The position numbers were made by a program, and so were the translations under genes. Under the pieces are notes generated by a model. That model searched no databases, was not told the DNA's origin, and saw only the letters and a program-made list of their open reading frames with translations. From Clostridiales bacterium UBA1234 (GTDB lineage Bacteria > Bacillota > Clostridia > TANB77 > UBA1234), in NCBI GenBank assembly GCA_002308995.1, contig DBWQ01000012.1, forward strand, positions 1 through 57,082: a stretch of 57,082 nt of DNA, in the 5' to 3' direction. Shown here one piece after another: positions 35,998 through 44,730 of this stretch; position 1 is the stretch's first letter; each line of letters opens with the position of its first letter.

Positions 35998-37605
35998 ATG
36001 AAAAAGAATTTGCTTGCAATATCGTTAATGACGATGGGACTATTGTATGGAATACTTGCTGCCGTTCTTATTTTGGTGGCGCTATGTACAGATTTACCGC
36101 TATCATTTGCCTTGGTGGTAAGTATGATTATTTTATTCATACAGTTTTTAATAGCACCATGGATGAATGACTTTGTCTTTAAAGTGTTTTACAAGATGAA
36201 AAAGAACGTAGAATTACCACCTTATTTAGAGGAATTTATACATGAATCTTGTCAAAAGCACCATATGAAATATCCAAAGATTGGTTTTATTGATGATGGT
36301 AGTCCTAATGCATTCACATATGGTCGTACCAAAAATGATGCAAGGGTAGTCATTACAAGAGGTATTTTAGAGCTACTATCAGAAGAAGAAGTAAAAGCAG
36401 TTGTAGCTCACGAGCTTGGACATGCCAATCATTATGATATGTTATTTATGACAGTCGCTCAAGTAGTGCCATTGATTCTATATTATGTGGCAGATATAAT
36501 GCTAAATATTGATTCTGGTCATTCTTCTAGAAGAAGTAGTAGTGATAGTAAGGATAGTGGCAATTACACTGTCATCATTGGCGCCATTTCTTATGTTTTG
36601 TATATCATTAGCCAATATATTATTCTTTGGCTTTCTAGAACCAGAGAGTATTATGCAGATCATTTTGCCATAGAAGAAACTAAAAATCCAACTGCCTTGG
36701 GGGATGCTCTTGTCAAGATTGGATTTGGCTTAGCAGCAGGTGGCAAAGAGGAGAGAAGTAAAGTGGCAACGAGTGCGAATACGTTAGGAATTAGTAATGG
36801 CAAATCTTCTAAAGCTGTTGCACTTAGTGCTTATAATAGCGGAACAGTTTCTAAAAAGAGCATTGTCAATGCGATGAAATGGGAGCGTTGGAATGTGTGG
36901 GCAAAGCTTCAAGAACTAGGCTCTACCCACCCATTAATCTCAAAGCGTTTATTGGCAATTGCAGACCAATGCGAAGCCTATGAGCAAGCACCTTATATTA
37001 TTTTTGATGAAGAAAAACCAGAATCCTATGTAGATGACTTTTTCTTCGAATTATTTATCTCACTATTACCACTTCTTATCTTGATTATTTTTGCTGTTAT
37101 TGCTATTATTACAACCAATCATTGGTTATGGATTGGCATAGGAGGATTAGCATTTGTAGGTTCACTATTCTTCCTTTTAGGACATACGCATAAGAATGCG
37201 GGGTACAAAGAAACTACCGTGGAAGAATTATTAAGTGAAGTAAAAGTATCTAATGTAACAAGTATTCCATGTATTTTGGAAGGTAATATTATTGGTAGAG
37301 GAAATCCAGGATGTATCTTTAATGAAGATTTTGTCATTCAAGATCAAACCGGAATTATTTTCTTAGATTATAACCAACCATTAAACATTATTAACAAAAT
37401 ATTTGCCTTGTTTAAATCCAAAGAATACTTTGATAAAAAAGTAAAAGTCAAAGGTTGGTATCGAAGAGGATTAGTTCCTTATGTAGAAATCTATTCTATG
37501 GAGTATGATGGAATTATCAAAAAATGTCATACCTATACTACTACTAAAGTGATTTATGCTTTACTAGCAATTGCATCAATCATTTGTATAATTCAAGCAC
37601 TATAA
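35998..37605 (+). CDS. Membrane M48-family zinc metalloprotease
   Basis: A 535-residue HtpX-like protease. Two N-terminal helices (about 6-60) are followed by a catalytic domain with zinc motif VVAHELGHANH (near 134-144) and the third ligand in SRTREYYADHFA. Two more helices lie near 185-215 and another pair near 350-400. The C-terminal 140 residues form an extra domain (IPCILEGNIIGRGNPGC) absent from HtpX, ending with a helix. ATG 35998 is chosen because GAGGAGGG lies upstream. It probably removes damaged membrane proteins. The next gene, 35 bases away, is also a membrane protein. Confidence 0.87.
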   Translation: MKKNLLAISLMTMGLLYGILAAVLILVALCTDLPLSFALVVSMIILFIQFLIAPWMNDFVFKVFYKMKKNVELPPYLEEFIHESCQKHHMKYPKIGFIDDGSPNAFTYGRTKNDARVVITRGILELLSEEEVKAVVAHELGHANHYDMLFMTVAQVVPLILYYVADIMLNIDSGHSSRRSSSDSKDSGNYTVIIGAISYVLYIISQYIILWLSRTREYYADHFAIEETKNPTALGDALVKIGFGLAAGGKEERSKVATSANTLGISNGKSSKAVALSAYNSGTVSKKSIVNAMKWERWNVWAKLQELGSTHPLISKRLLAIADQCEAYEQAPYIIFDEEKPESYVDDFFFELFISLLPLLILIIFAVIAIITTNHWLWIGIGGLAFVGSLFFLLGHTHKNAGYKETTVEELLSEVKVSNVTSIPCILEGNIIGRGNPGCIFNEDFVIQDQTGIIFLDYNQPLNIINKIFALFKSKEYFDKKVKVKGWYRRGLVPYVEIYSMEYDGIIKKCHTYTTTKVIYALLAIASIICIIQAL

Positions 37606-37640
37606 GAAGAAAATGTTAGAAAAACAAAGGAGGAATTGAT

Positions 37641-38237
37641 ATGAATAAAGAAAGAAATCCGTATATCACTTTGATAGTGAGGGAAGCAATTTGGATGTAT
37701 GTAGCAATTTATATTGGTGATATTTTTAGAGTAGCCTCATCCTTTGGAATTAGTATAATCTCCAGATATATTGTGGTGGGCATTGTCACTTTTATTACAA
37801 TGTGGATATACGCAAAATCTTTTGCAAAAAGAGTTCCTAAGTCTACGAGTGATACTTATAAGACTTTTATCAAAATTGTTCCAGCAATTGTGGCATTTCT
37901 TATCATTCTCTATGGATTCTATAGTGTAGCGCATAATGCCAAAGAACTAAGTGGAGGATTAACCAGGATTAACAATCAATATGAAAGTATACTAGGAGAT
38001 ATCGTAAAAGAAGCAGTCAAACAGGCACGTATGACATGGGTGAAAACAGCTCTTGTACATCTAATCGTTGCTGAAATAGCAATTATCTTAGTAGGAGGAA
38101 AGCTGGAGGAACTGTTTGTGAACGATGAAACGACAGAAGGTATTGGGTACCAAGAAAACCAGCCACTTTCAGAGTATCATAATGATAGTACCGAAAATAG
38201 TACTATACAAAATGGCAATATCAAATGGGATTTGTAA
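37641..38237 (+). CDS. Hypothetical membrane protein, 198 aa
   Basis: About four membrane helices: near 12-30, 37-55, 72-92 and 130-152. The tail is acidic and Asn/Ser-rich. No family recognised. AAAGGAGG lies ahead of the ATG. Spacing from the M48 protease gene suggests one transcript; it could be a partner or a substrate. Confidence 0.75.
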   Translation: MNKERNPYITLIVREAIWMYVAIYIGDIFRVASSFGISIISRYIVVGIVTFITMWIYAKSFAKRVPKSTSDTYKTFIKIVPAIVAFLIILYGFYSVAHNAKELSGGLTRINNQYESILGDIVKEAVKQARMTWVKTALVHLIVAEIAIILVGGKLEELFVNDETTEGIGYQENQPLSEYHNDSTENSTIQNGNIKWDL

Positions 38238-38255
38238 ATAAAATGAATCAAGTAC

Positions 38256-38298
38256 CAAAAAAGGTAGGATCCAAAAAATTGGAATCCTACCTTTTTTA
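38256..38298. terminator. Bidirectional terminator between convergent genes
   Basis: AAAAAAGGTAGGAT... with ...ATCCTACCTTTTTT. The A and T runs on both sides let it end both the + strand operon and the minus-strand MYG1-like gene. Confidence 0.9.
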
Positions 38299-38309
38299 GG
38301 TTAAGTTTT

Positions 38310-39221
38310 TTAGGCTTCTACCGCAAGGCGAGCCAGCTGGATGGCATCCTCGAGTTTTTCGGCACCGCCGATGAAGCCTGCCTGGTGGCAGAATGTGGCA
38401 GTTGACACCCCGGTGACAGCACGAAGCTCTTCATTTTTCAGTCCCTTCCACTCGTTGGGAACCGGCTTGCGCTGGCCAAAGGAACCGAATTTATCGGGAA
38501 CGCACTGCCAGTTGTAGCCACCCCTGTTGGAAGGGAAGACTACGAACCAGATTTCCTTGGCCTTTTCATAGGCAGGGGAGAAAATGTATTCCAACCAAGG
38601 AATATATTTCTCCATTACCATAATATGGCCACTGGTACTTGCCAGATATTCTTCGAAGAGACCCTGTGCCTTTGCCGAGGCAATCGCGCGATTCAGGACG
38701 TTCTCAAAGATGAGCTTGGCATAATTGAATGCCTGGGTGAAGGCCTCATCGGTATCTATCTCACTGTCCCACGTGGGGTTAAAAGTCGAGATAGTGCTCG
38801 AAAGGGTCATTGCCTGGGCAGGGTAATCCAGCTGAGGAAGGGCACCGTTGTCAACGGCGTCAATTCCCTGGATAAGCTGCCGGTCAACGTCTTCCCATAC
38901 TTTTTTCGGGTTGGGAGTATCCGCCACGATGGCAGGTCCATACTCCCTCCAAATAAGGCCGGCAGAGGCATAGGGAACACCATTGGAGCGGCATCCGTTA
39001 CCTCCTTTCTGATGATGATCAAAAGGTCCGAATCCGATGTCGAAGACGATGATGTCTTTTGAAAGTTCTTCAGGCACTCTTGCCGTCCGGCAAAGAATCA
39101 GTTCTTCACCAAGCAGCTTCTTATAGAGTTCGAGGATGACAGCGGCGATGACATCGTCTCCGTGGAAAATCCCAGTGTGCGTGAAAGAATTGGCATCTGC
39201 GGTTTTTTTGGTGATTCTCAT
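38310..39221 (-). CDS. MYG1-family (UPF0160) protein, GC-rich, probably acquired
   Basis: A 303-residue protein of the MYG1/UPF0160 family, which is related to DHH phosphoesterases and has exonuclease activity in eukaryotes. Motifs are THTGIFHGDDVIAAVIL, DIGFGPFDHHQKGG, AGLIWREYG, GIDAVDNG and a C-terminal CHQAGFIGGAE. ACAAGGAGA precedes the ATG on the minus strand. The gene is visibly richer in GC than its neighbours, with many CTG, GCC, GGC and CGC codons. It holds two in-frame CGG codons (Arg45 at 39087-39089, Arg114 at 38880-38882) that align as arginine without any shift. All native genes lack such codons. This marks recent transfer, or a gene that is not correctly read here. Confidence 0.88.
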   Translation of the reverse strand: MRITKKTADANSFTHTGIFHGDDVIAAVILELYKKLLGEELILCRTARVPEELSKDIIVFDIGFGPFDHHQKGGNGCRSNGVPYASAGLIWREYGPAIVADTPNPKKVWEDVDRQLIQGIDAVDNGALPQLDYPAQAMTLSSTISTFNPTWDSEIDTDEAFTQAFNYAKLIFENVLNRAIASAKAQGLFEEYLASTSGHIMVMEKYIPWLEYIFSPAYEKAKEIWFVVFPSNRGGYNWQCVPDKFGSFGQRKPVPNEWKGLKNEELRAVTGVSTATFCHQAGFIGGAEKLEDAIQLARLAVEA

Positions 39222-39421
39222 TATAATCTCCTTGTTTGATGAAATTTTCGTTCCTTATTATACATGAGTTTACATAAAATGTCAATACTTTTTAATTAAT
39301 TACCAGTATCTTGCTTGAAATAAGTAATGAAATATAGTAAAATACCCTGTAGCGGTAGTGTTTGACTACCAAAACGTAGTGGCGACCTCTGGTCGCCATT
39401 AAAAGAAAGGAAGATAAAATC

Positions 39422-40186
39422 ATGATTTCAATCAAATCCGAAAAAGAAATTCAAAAAATGCGTGAAATTGGCAAAATTGTGGCCCAGGCTCACGAAGAAA
39501 TAAAAAAACATGTCAAAGTGGGGGTAACTACCAAAGAATTAGATAAAATCTGTGAAGATTTCTTTCTAAGCCATGGTTGTAATTGTTCTTGTAAAGGCTA
39601 TCCACAGGGAGACCCTAATCCATTTCCAGCAACAGCCTGTATTTCAGTCAATGACGAGGTCATTCACGGCATTCCTAGTGATAGAAAGCTCAAAGATGGT
39701 GACTTAGTATGTATCGATATTGTTGCAGATAAAAATGGCTATTTTGGGGATGCTACAAGATGTTATGTGGTAGGAAATGCCTCAGAAACAGCCAAAAAGC
39801 TTGTACAAGTTGCCGAAAAGAGCTTTTGGGAAGGAATCAAATATGCCAAAGAAGGCAATCGTGTATCCGATATTTCCCATGCCATTCAAGAATATGTTGA
39901 AAAAAATGGCTTTTCAGTGGTAAGAGAGTTTCAAGGACATGGAATTGGCACGGAAATGCACGAAGATCCAGGTGTACCAAACTATGGGAAATCTGGGCGT
40001 GGCCCAAGGCTCACTGCAGGAATGACACTAGCCATAGAACCCATGATTAATGCGGGTTTGCCAGATGTTTTTGTGGATGATGATGGATGGACAATTTATA
40101 CCGAAGACGGAAGTCTATCTGCCCATTATGAAAATACAATTTTAATCACAAAAAATGGCGTAGAAGTGTTGACAATACTATCCTAA
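39422..40186 (+). CDS. map: Methionine aminopeptidase type I
   Basis: A 254-residue metalloenzyme that removes N-terminal Met. Metal ligands are the Asp pair in DIVADKNGYFGDATR, His in GHGIGTEMHEDP, Glu in AIEPMINAG and Glu near the end (HYENTIL). Residues 50-62 (GCNCSCKGYP) are a short cysteine-rich insert of some clostridial forms. GAAAGGAAG lies ahead of the ATG. It heads the ribosomal block, as in Bacillus. Confidence 0.95.
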   Translation: MISIKSEKEIQKMREIGKIVAQAHEEIKKHVKVGVTTKELDKICEDFFLSHGCNCSCKGYPQGDPNPFPATACISVNDEVIHGIPSDRKLKDGDLVCIDIVADKNGYFGDATRCYVVGNASETAKKLVQVAEKSFWEGIKYAKEGNRVSDISHAIQEYVEKNGFSVVREFQGHGIGTEMHEDPGVPNYGKSGRGPRLTAGMTLAIEPMINAGLPDVFVDDDGWTIYTEDGSLSAHYENTILITKNGVEVLTILS

Positions 40187-40241
40187 ACGTGTATAATAAC
40201 AAAGTTAGAAAATGGCTTTATAGCGTTTAAAGAAGAAAGGT

Positions 40242-40520
40242 TTGAGTAAAAATTGCGGAATAGAGATTGGAAACATAGTAATTTCAACGATGGGACGCGA
40301 TAAAGGAGAATATTTTATTGTGGTTGGTGTCGAAGAAAATTATGTGTATTTAGTAGACGGAGCAATTCGAAAAATTGACAGGCCCAAAAAGAAGAAAATA
40401 AAGCACATTACTACTACCAATATGCATGACGAAAATATCAAAGAAAGGGTCATCAATCAATACAAAATCACAAATCACGATATTAAAAAAGCCCTAAAAC
40501 AAATTCTTAAGCAAAAATAG
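40242..40520 (+). CDS. KOW-domain RNA-binding protein (L14e-like)
   Basis: A 92-residue protein with a KOW motif (GIEIGNIVISTMGRDKGEYFIV) and a basic middle (RPKKKKIKHI). Such proteins lie between map and infA in many Firmicutes and probably bind rRNA. The best start is TTG 40242, but AAGAAAGG ends only one base before it, so initiation is unusual; ATG 40290 would remove half the KOW motif. Confidence 0.8.
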   Translation: MSKNCGIEIGNIVISTMGRDKGEYFIVVGVEENYVYLVDGAIRKIDRPKKKKIKHITTTNMHDENIKERVINQYKITNHDIKKALKQILKQK

Positions 40521-40535
40521 GAGGAATTTAAGCGT

Positions 40536-40754
40536 ATGTCAAAAGAGGATATTATTGAAGTGGAAGGTACTGTCACTGAGGCACTGCCAAATGCAGAATT
40601 CATCGTAGAACTAGAAAATGGTCATAAACTTCATGCTCATATTTCTGGTAAACTTAGGATGAATTTTATTCGTATTTTACCAGGTGATAAAGTAAAGCTT
40701 GAACTTTCACCATACGATTTAAATAGAGGACGTATTACATGGAGGGCTAAATAA
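40536..40754 (+). CDS. infA: Translation initiation factor IF-1
   Basis: A 72-residue S1-like barrel that blocks the A site during initiation: MSKEDIIEVEGTVTEALPNA, ELENGHKLHAHISGKLRMNF, LPGDKVKLELSPYDLNRGRI. AGGAGG lies about ten bases upstream. Confidence 0.97.
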   Translation: MSKEDIIEVEGTVTEALPNAEFIVELENGHKLHAHISGKLRMNFIRILPGDKVKLELSPYDLNRGRITWRAK

Positions 40755-40820
40755 ATTTGCGCGGCACTTTGCCTTATGGCAGAGTTTATATATACTGGTA
40801 ATTTTTAAGGAGGGGAAGAA

Positions 40821-40934
40821 ATGAAAGTAAGACCATCAGCAAAGAAAATTTGCGACAAATGCAAAGTCATCAAAAGAAAAGGCGTAGTAAGAGTAATATG
40901 CGAAAACCCAAAGCATAAACAACGTCAAGGCTAA
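40821..40934 (+). CDS. rpmJ: Ribosomal protein L36
   Basis: A 37-residue zinc ribbon protein: MKVRPSAKKICDKCKVIKRK, then CENPKHKQRQG, with the C-C-C-H zinc site intact. AGGAGGGG precedes the ATG. Confidence 0.97.
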   Translation: MKVRPSAKKICDKCKVIKRKGVVRVICENPKHKQRQG

Positions 40935-41193
40935 TCCAAAACTACGAAACACAAACTGGCACATCAAAAAGTGCCAAAAGGTAGGGCTTTATGCCATACA
41001 AACAAAACTGTTATTAAATACTTTAAGGTGCGGCTGCCTGGTCGAACAGGTTTCTTTAGAGTATTTATATAAATTCATGTGATTGCATCACCAGTCACAA
41101 AGCAAAAGGCTTTCAAACGTAAGGCTTAGATGAAGTATCTAGCATCTTTCTTATGAATGATAGCCAACAAATCTATGGAGGTGTATTTTTTAA
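40935..41193 (+). promoter_or_regulatory. Structured leader before rpsM
   Basis: A 259-base gap inside an otherwise tight operon. It contains several small hairpins: GGCAC / GTGCC (40963-40979), AATACTTTAA / TTAGAGTATT (41016-41066) around a GCGGCTGCCTGG segment, and GTGATTGCATCACC. This may be an autoregulatory ribosomal-protein leader or processing region. I cannot match it to a known leader family. Confidence 0.4.
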
Positions 41194-41562
41194 ATGGCTC
41201 GTATCGCAGGAGTTGACTTACCTAGAGAAAAGAGAGTTGAAATCGGCTTAACTTATGTCTATGGTATAGGAAGAACAAGTTCAAACAAAATCTTAGCGGA
41301 AGCTGGAGTAAATCCAGATACTAGAGTAAAAGATTTAACAGAAGAAGAAGTTATCAAAATCAGAGAAATCATTGATAGAGATTACAAAGTAGAAGGCGAC
41401 CTTAGAAGAGATACGGCTCTTGATATCAAGAGACTTATGGAAATTGGTTGCTATAGAGGCATTAGACACAAAAAGAATTTACCAGTTAGAGGACAAAGAA
41501 CAAAAACAAATGCTAGAACAAGAAAAGGTCCTAGAAAATTGGTAGCAAATAAGAAGAAATAA
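41194..41562 (+). CDS. rpsM: Ribosomal protein S13
   Basis: A 122-residue 30S head protein: MARIAGVDLPREKRVEIGLT, YGIGRTSSNKIL and the basic tail GQRTKTNARTRKGPRK. GGAGGTG lies upstream. First gene of the alpha-operon part. Confidence 0.98.
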   Translation: MARIAGVDLPREKRVEIGLTYVYGIGRTSSNKILAEAGVNPDTRVKDLTEEEVIKIREIIDRDYKVEGDLRRDTALDIKRLMEIGCYRGIRHKKNLPVRGQRTKTNARTRKGPRKLVANKKK

Positions 41563-41577
41563 AGGAGGGTGAATTAA

Positions 41578-41982
41578 GTGGCAGGAAAAGTACAAGCTAA
41601 AAAGACAACAACTAGAAAGAGAAAAGAGCGTAAAAATATTGAAAAAGGTCAAGCTCACATTCACTCTAGTTTCAATAATACAATCGTTACTATCACCGAT
41701 GTTCAAGGAAACACATTATCTTGGGCAAGTGCAGGTGGTTTAGGATTTAAAGGTTCTAGAAAGAGCACACCATTTGCAGCACAAATGGCTGCTGAAACAT
41801 CAGCAAAAGCTGCTATGGAACACGGATTAAAATCTGTAGAAGTATTTGTAAAAGGTCCTGGAGCAGGACGTGAAGCTGCAATTCGTGCACTTCAATCTGC
41901 AGGTCTTGAAATCAGTATGATTAAAGATGTAACTCCAATTCCTCACAATGGATGCAGACCTCCAAAGAGAAGAAGAGTTTAA
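41578..41982 (+). CDS. rpsK: Ribosomal protein S11
   Basis: A 134-residue 30S platform protein with a GTG start at 41578 after AAAGGAGGGTG. Motifs: AHIHSSFNNTIVTITD, GFKGSRKSTPFAAQ, VKGPGAGREAAIRAL and the C-terminal PPKRRRV. Confidence 0.98.
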   Translation: MAGKVQAKKTTTRKRKERKNIEKGQAHIHSSFNNTIVTITDVQGNTLSWASAGGLGFKGSRKSTPFAAQMAAETSAKAAMEHGLKSVEVFVKGPGAGREAAIRALQSAGLEISMIKDVTPIPHNGCRPPKRRRV

Positions 41983-42020
41983 TCTGGAAAAATCGATAAT
42001 AGAAAGGAATGAATAAATAA

Positions 42021-42650
42021 ATGGCAAGATATATCGGAGAGTCATGCCGCGTTTGCCGTAGAGAAGGCGAGAAGTTGTTTCTTAAAGGTTCAAGATGCTA
42101 TACAGATAAATGTGCTCTAGCTAGAAGAGCATATGCTCCAGGTCAACATGGACAAAAAAGAAAGAAACAATCAGATTATGGCATGCAATTAAGAGAAAAA
42201 CAAAAAGCTAAAGCATTCTATGGTGTTTTAGAATCTCAATTTAGAAAATACTTTGAAGAGGCTTCTAGATCAAAGGCTGTAACAGGTTTAAGATTACTTC
42301 AAATTTTGGAAAGTAGACTTGATAATGTTGTATACAGACTAGGTCTTGCTACTTCAAGAGCACAAGCAAGACAACTTGTTAGACATGGTCACTTCACTGT
42401 AAACGGAGTAAAAGTAAATATTCCATCATACTTAACCAAAGTCAATGATGAAATCAAAGTAAAAGAAGCAAGTCAAAATGATGAAATCTTTAAACAAATC
42501 GTGGAAGCTACCGAAAATGGTAGACCAGTTCCAACTTGGCTTGAAGCAAACCTTGCAAGTAAATCAGGTAAAGTTGTAGGCGTTCCTGCAAGAGAAGAAA
42601 TTGATTTACCAGTTCAAGAGCATTTGATTGTTGAATTGTATTCTAAATAG
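42021..42650 (+). CDS. rpsD: Ribosomal protein S4
   Basis: A 209-residue 16S-binding assembly protein. The N-terminus has a CxxC...C-type zinc site (CRVCRREGEKLFLKG, CYTDKC). The S4 RNA-binding domain is RLDNVVYRLGLATSRAQARQ. S4 mutations affect decoding fidelity elsewhere. I see no obviously missing motif. AGAAAGGAATG precedes the ATG. Confidence 0.98.
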   Translation: MARYIGESCRVCRREGEKLFLKGSRCYTDKCALARRAYAPGQHGQKRKKQSDYGMQLREKQKAKAFYGVLESQFRKYFEEASRSKAVTGLRLLQILESRLDNVVYRLGLATSRAQARQLVRHGHFTVNGVKVNIPSYLTKVNDEIKVKEASQNDEIFKQIVEATENGRPVPTWLEANLASKSGKVVGVPAREEIDLPVQEHLIVELYSK

Positions 42651-42782
42651 AAATAAATCTCATCGTTCGTTGTACGAAGGTGTTTGCTATTTAATGTTTG
42701 TACAATGGACAACACTTAATTTAAGCTTGATTTGAATTAAGAAAGTAAGTAATAAAATTTATATTATTTAGGAGGTTATAGA

Positions 42783-43730
42783 ATGATAGAATTCGAAAAG
42801 CCAAGAATCGAATGTTTAAAACTTGACAATGATAACATGTATGCAAAATTTGTATGTGAACCTTTAGAAAGAGGTTATGGAATTACACTTGGTAACTCCC
42901 TTCGCAGAATTTTGCTTTCATCGCTTCCAGGTGCTGCTATTACAAGTATTAAAGTGGATGGCGTAGAACACGAGTTTACCACAATCCCTGGCATTGTTGA
43001 GGATGTTGTTGAAATCATACTTAATTTGAAAAACGTAAGATTAAAGATTCATGATAACGAAGAGAAGAATTTAAGAATTGATGTTGATGGCGAAGGCGAA
43101 GTAAAGGCAAAAGATATTGTGGGAGATGCTAACGTTGAAGTACTAAACCCAGATTTACACATCTGCACCATTGCAGAAGGCGGAAGCTTACATATGGAAC
43201 TTACTGCAAACAGAGGTAGAGGATATAATCCTTCTAGCAAGAACAAATCGCCAGAACAACCAATCGGAGTTATTGCTATTGATTCTATTTATACTCCAGT
43301 TAAAAAAGTAAATTTCTATGTTGAGAATACAAGAGTAGGTCAAATTACTGACTATGATAAATTAACGATTGAACTTTGGACAGACGGAAGCTTAAATCCA
43401 GACGAGGCTTTAAGTTTAGCTGCTAAAGTTATGAATGATCACTTAGCATTATTCATCGATTTATCAGAAGCTACCAAGAACACCGAAATCATGGTAGAAA
43501 AAGAAGAATCTAAGAAAGAGAAAGTTTTAGAAACAACCATCGAAGAACTTGATTTATCTGTTAGATCATATAACTGCTTAAAGAGAGCAGGCATCATCAA
43601 TGTAGAAGACTTAACCAATAAGACAGAAGAAGATATGATGAAAGTTAGAAACTTGGGTAGAAAGTCATTAGAAGAAGTAACAAACAAACTTCACTCATTA
43701 GGATTAGACTTTATGCCTAGCGAAGATTAG
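42783..43730 (+). CDS. rpoA: RNA polymerase alpha subunit
   Basis: A 315-residue subunit. N-terminal dimerisation domain: YGITLGNSLRRILLSSLPG; C-terminal domain (from about 240) with LDLSVRSYNCLKRAGI and VRNLGRKSLEEV, which contacts UP elements and activators. AGGAGG lies upstream. Gap of 132 bases after rpsD. Confidence 0.98.
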   Translation: MIEFEKPRIECLKLDNDNMYAKFVCEPLERGYGITLGNSLRRILLSSLPGAAITSIKVDGVEHEFTTIPGIVEDVVEIILNLKNVRLKIHDNEEKNLRIDVDGEGEVKAKDIVGDANVEVLNPDLHICTIAEGGSLHMELTANRGRGYNPSSKNKSPEQPIGVIAIDSIYTPVKKVNFYVENTRVGQITDYDKLTIELWTDGSLNPDEALSLAAKVMNDHLALFIDLSEATKNTEIMVEKEESKKEKVLETTIEELDLSVRSYNCLKRAGIINVEDLTNKTEEDMMKVRNLGRKSLEEVTNKLHSLGLDFMPSED

Positions 43731-43757
43731 AAAATATGAATGGAAGGGTGAAATAAA

Positions 43758-44282
43758 GTGGCAGAGAATAGAAAGTTAGGAAGAACTGCTGATCATAGAG
43801 TTGCAATGCTTAAAAACTTAGCAACCGATGTTATTTGGCATGGTCAAATCGAAACAACTGAAAGCCGTGCAAAAGAAGTAAAAAGCATCGTTGACAGCTT
43901 AATTTCTCTTGCAATCAAAGAAAAAGATAACTTTGAAACAGTTGAAGTAAAAGTATCTAAGGCGAAATTAGATGAAAAAGGTTGCAAAGTTACCGAGAAA
44001 GCTACTAGCAAAAACGGAAACGAGTTTTACAAAATCGTAAAGGAAGAAACAACCGAAACAAGACAAAAAGATAGTGCATCAAGACTAGCTGCAAGAAGAA
44101 AAATCATGGCAAATCTTAACAAAGTAAAAGATGAAAATGGCAACAATGTTGATTTACCAGGAAAGCTATTCACGGAACTTGCTGAAAAGTATGCAGATAA
44201 AAAGGGTGGTTACACCAGAATCCTTAAGCTTGGAAAAAGAAGAGGAGACGCTGCAGAAACTGTTATCTTACAATTAGTATAA
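43758..44282 (+). CDS. rplQ: Ribosomal protein L17, long form
   Basis: A 174-residue form; most L17 proteins are 115-130 residues. The start RKLGRTADHRVAMLKNLATD and the end GGYTRILKLGKRRGDAAE are standard. The extra 45-50 residues lie in the middle (about 65-115). Such inserts occur in other Clostridia. Start codon GTG 43758 follows GGAAGGGTG. Confidence 0.96.
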   Translation: MAENRKLGRTADHRVAMLKNLATDVIWHGQIETTESRAKEVKSIVDSLISLAIKEKDNFETVEVKVSKAKLDEKGCKVTEKATSKNGNEFYKIVKEETTETRQKDSASRLAARRKIMANLNKVKDENGNNVDLPGKLFTELAEKYADKKGGYTRILKLGKRRGDAAETVILQLV

Positions 44283-44286
44283 TGAT

Positions 44287-44320
44287 AAAAAAAGACGACC
44301 CAAAAAAGGTCGTTTTTTTT
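44287..44320 (+). terminator. Terminator of the ribosomal block
   Basis: AAAGACGACC / GGTCGTTTTTTTT hairpin five bases after rplQ. Confidence 0.9.
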
Positions 44321-44328
44321 CACACATA

Positions 44329-44373
44329 CAAAAAACCGCACAAAATAGGTTGTTCCTATATGTGCGGTTTTTC
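44329..44373 (-). terminator. Second hairpin, terminator of the small minus-strand gene
   Basis: AAAAAACCGCACA / TGTGCGGTTTTT flanks a loop of about 17 bases. It can end the minus-strand gene at 44385 (and back up the rplQ terminator). Confidence 0.75.
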
Positions 44374-44384
44374 GCTTGATGAAA

Positions 44385-44543
44385 TTATCCATCTTGGTCT
44401 CCTTTCTTGAATTTCTGGCGGCTGTAAGTGTTCTTCTTGTCCGCCACGATTCTCGTCTTGTAGCGGTTACCCTCGGCCTGAACACGAGCCTTACGGGCAT
44501 CCGGGGACTCCTTGTACGGATCCACTTTTGTGACTTTTTTCAT
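44385..44543 (-). CDS. Small basic protein, 52 aa, GC-rich gene
   Basis: A 52-residue protein starting MKKVTKVDPYKESPDARKAR and ending KFKKGDQDG, with 18 Lys or Arg residues. AAAGGAGG lies seven bases before the ATG on the minus strand. No family recognised; the charge suggests RNA, DNA or ribosome binding. Codon use (GTG, CCG, GCC, CGC) is GC-rich like the MYG1-like gene 5 kb away and unlike the native genes, so it may also be acquired. It has no in-frame CGG. Confidence 0.7.
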   Translation of the reverse strand: MKKVTKVDPYKESPDARKARVQAEGNRYKTRIVADKKNTYSRQKFKKGDQDG

Positions 44544-44681
44544 GAAAAAACCTCCTTTTCATGATTTCTTTTAACGGCTTATCTACCAACAAATAGCATT
44601 ATAGCATAGTTTACGTAAGTTGTAAATAGCGTGGAATATTAATGTTTTTTATTTGTGATATAACTAATTCTTATATTTTTC

Positions 44682-44710
44682 TTGTAAAAGTTTACATAAT
44701 GTTGTATAAT
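44682..44710 (+). promoter_or_regulatory. Promoter of the LysR gene
   Basis: TTGTAA (44682-44687), 17 bases, TATAAT (44705-44710). Confidence 0.65.
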
Positions 44711-44730
44711 AGTATCCGGAGGGATTGAAA

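Noticed and set aside
38625..39062. Plus-strand ORF opposite the MYG1-like gene
   Set aside because: It is the GC-rich antisense shadow of a gene with clear family motifs and a ribosome site.
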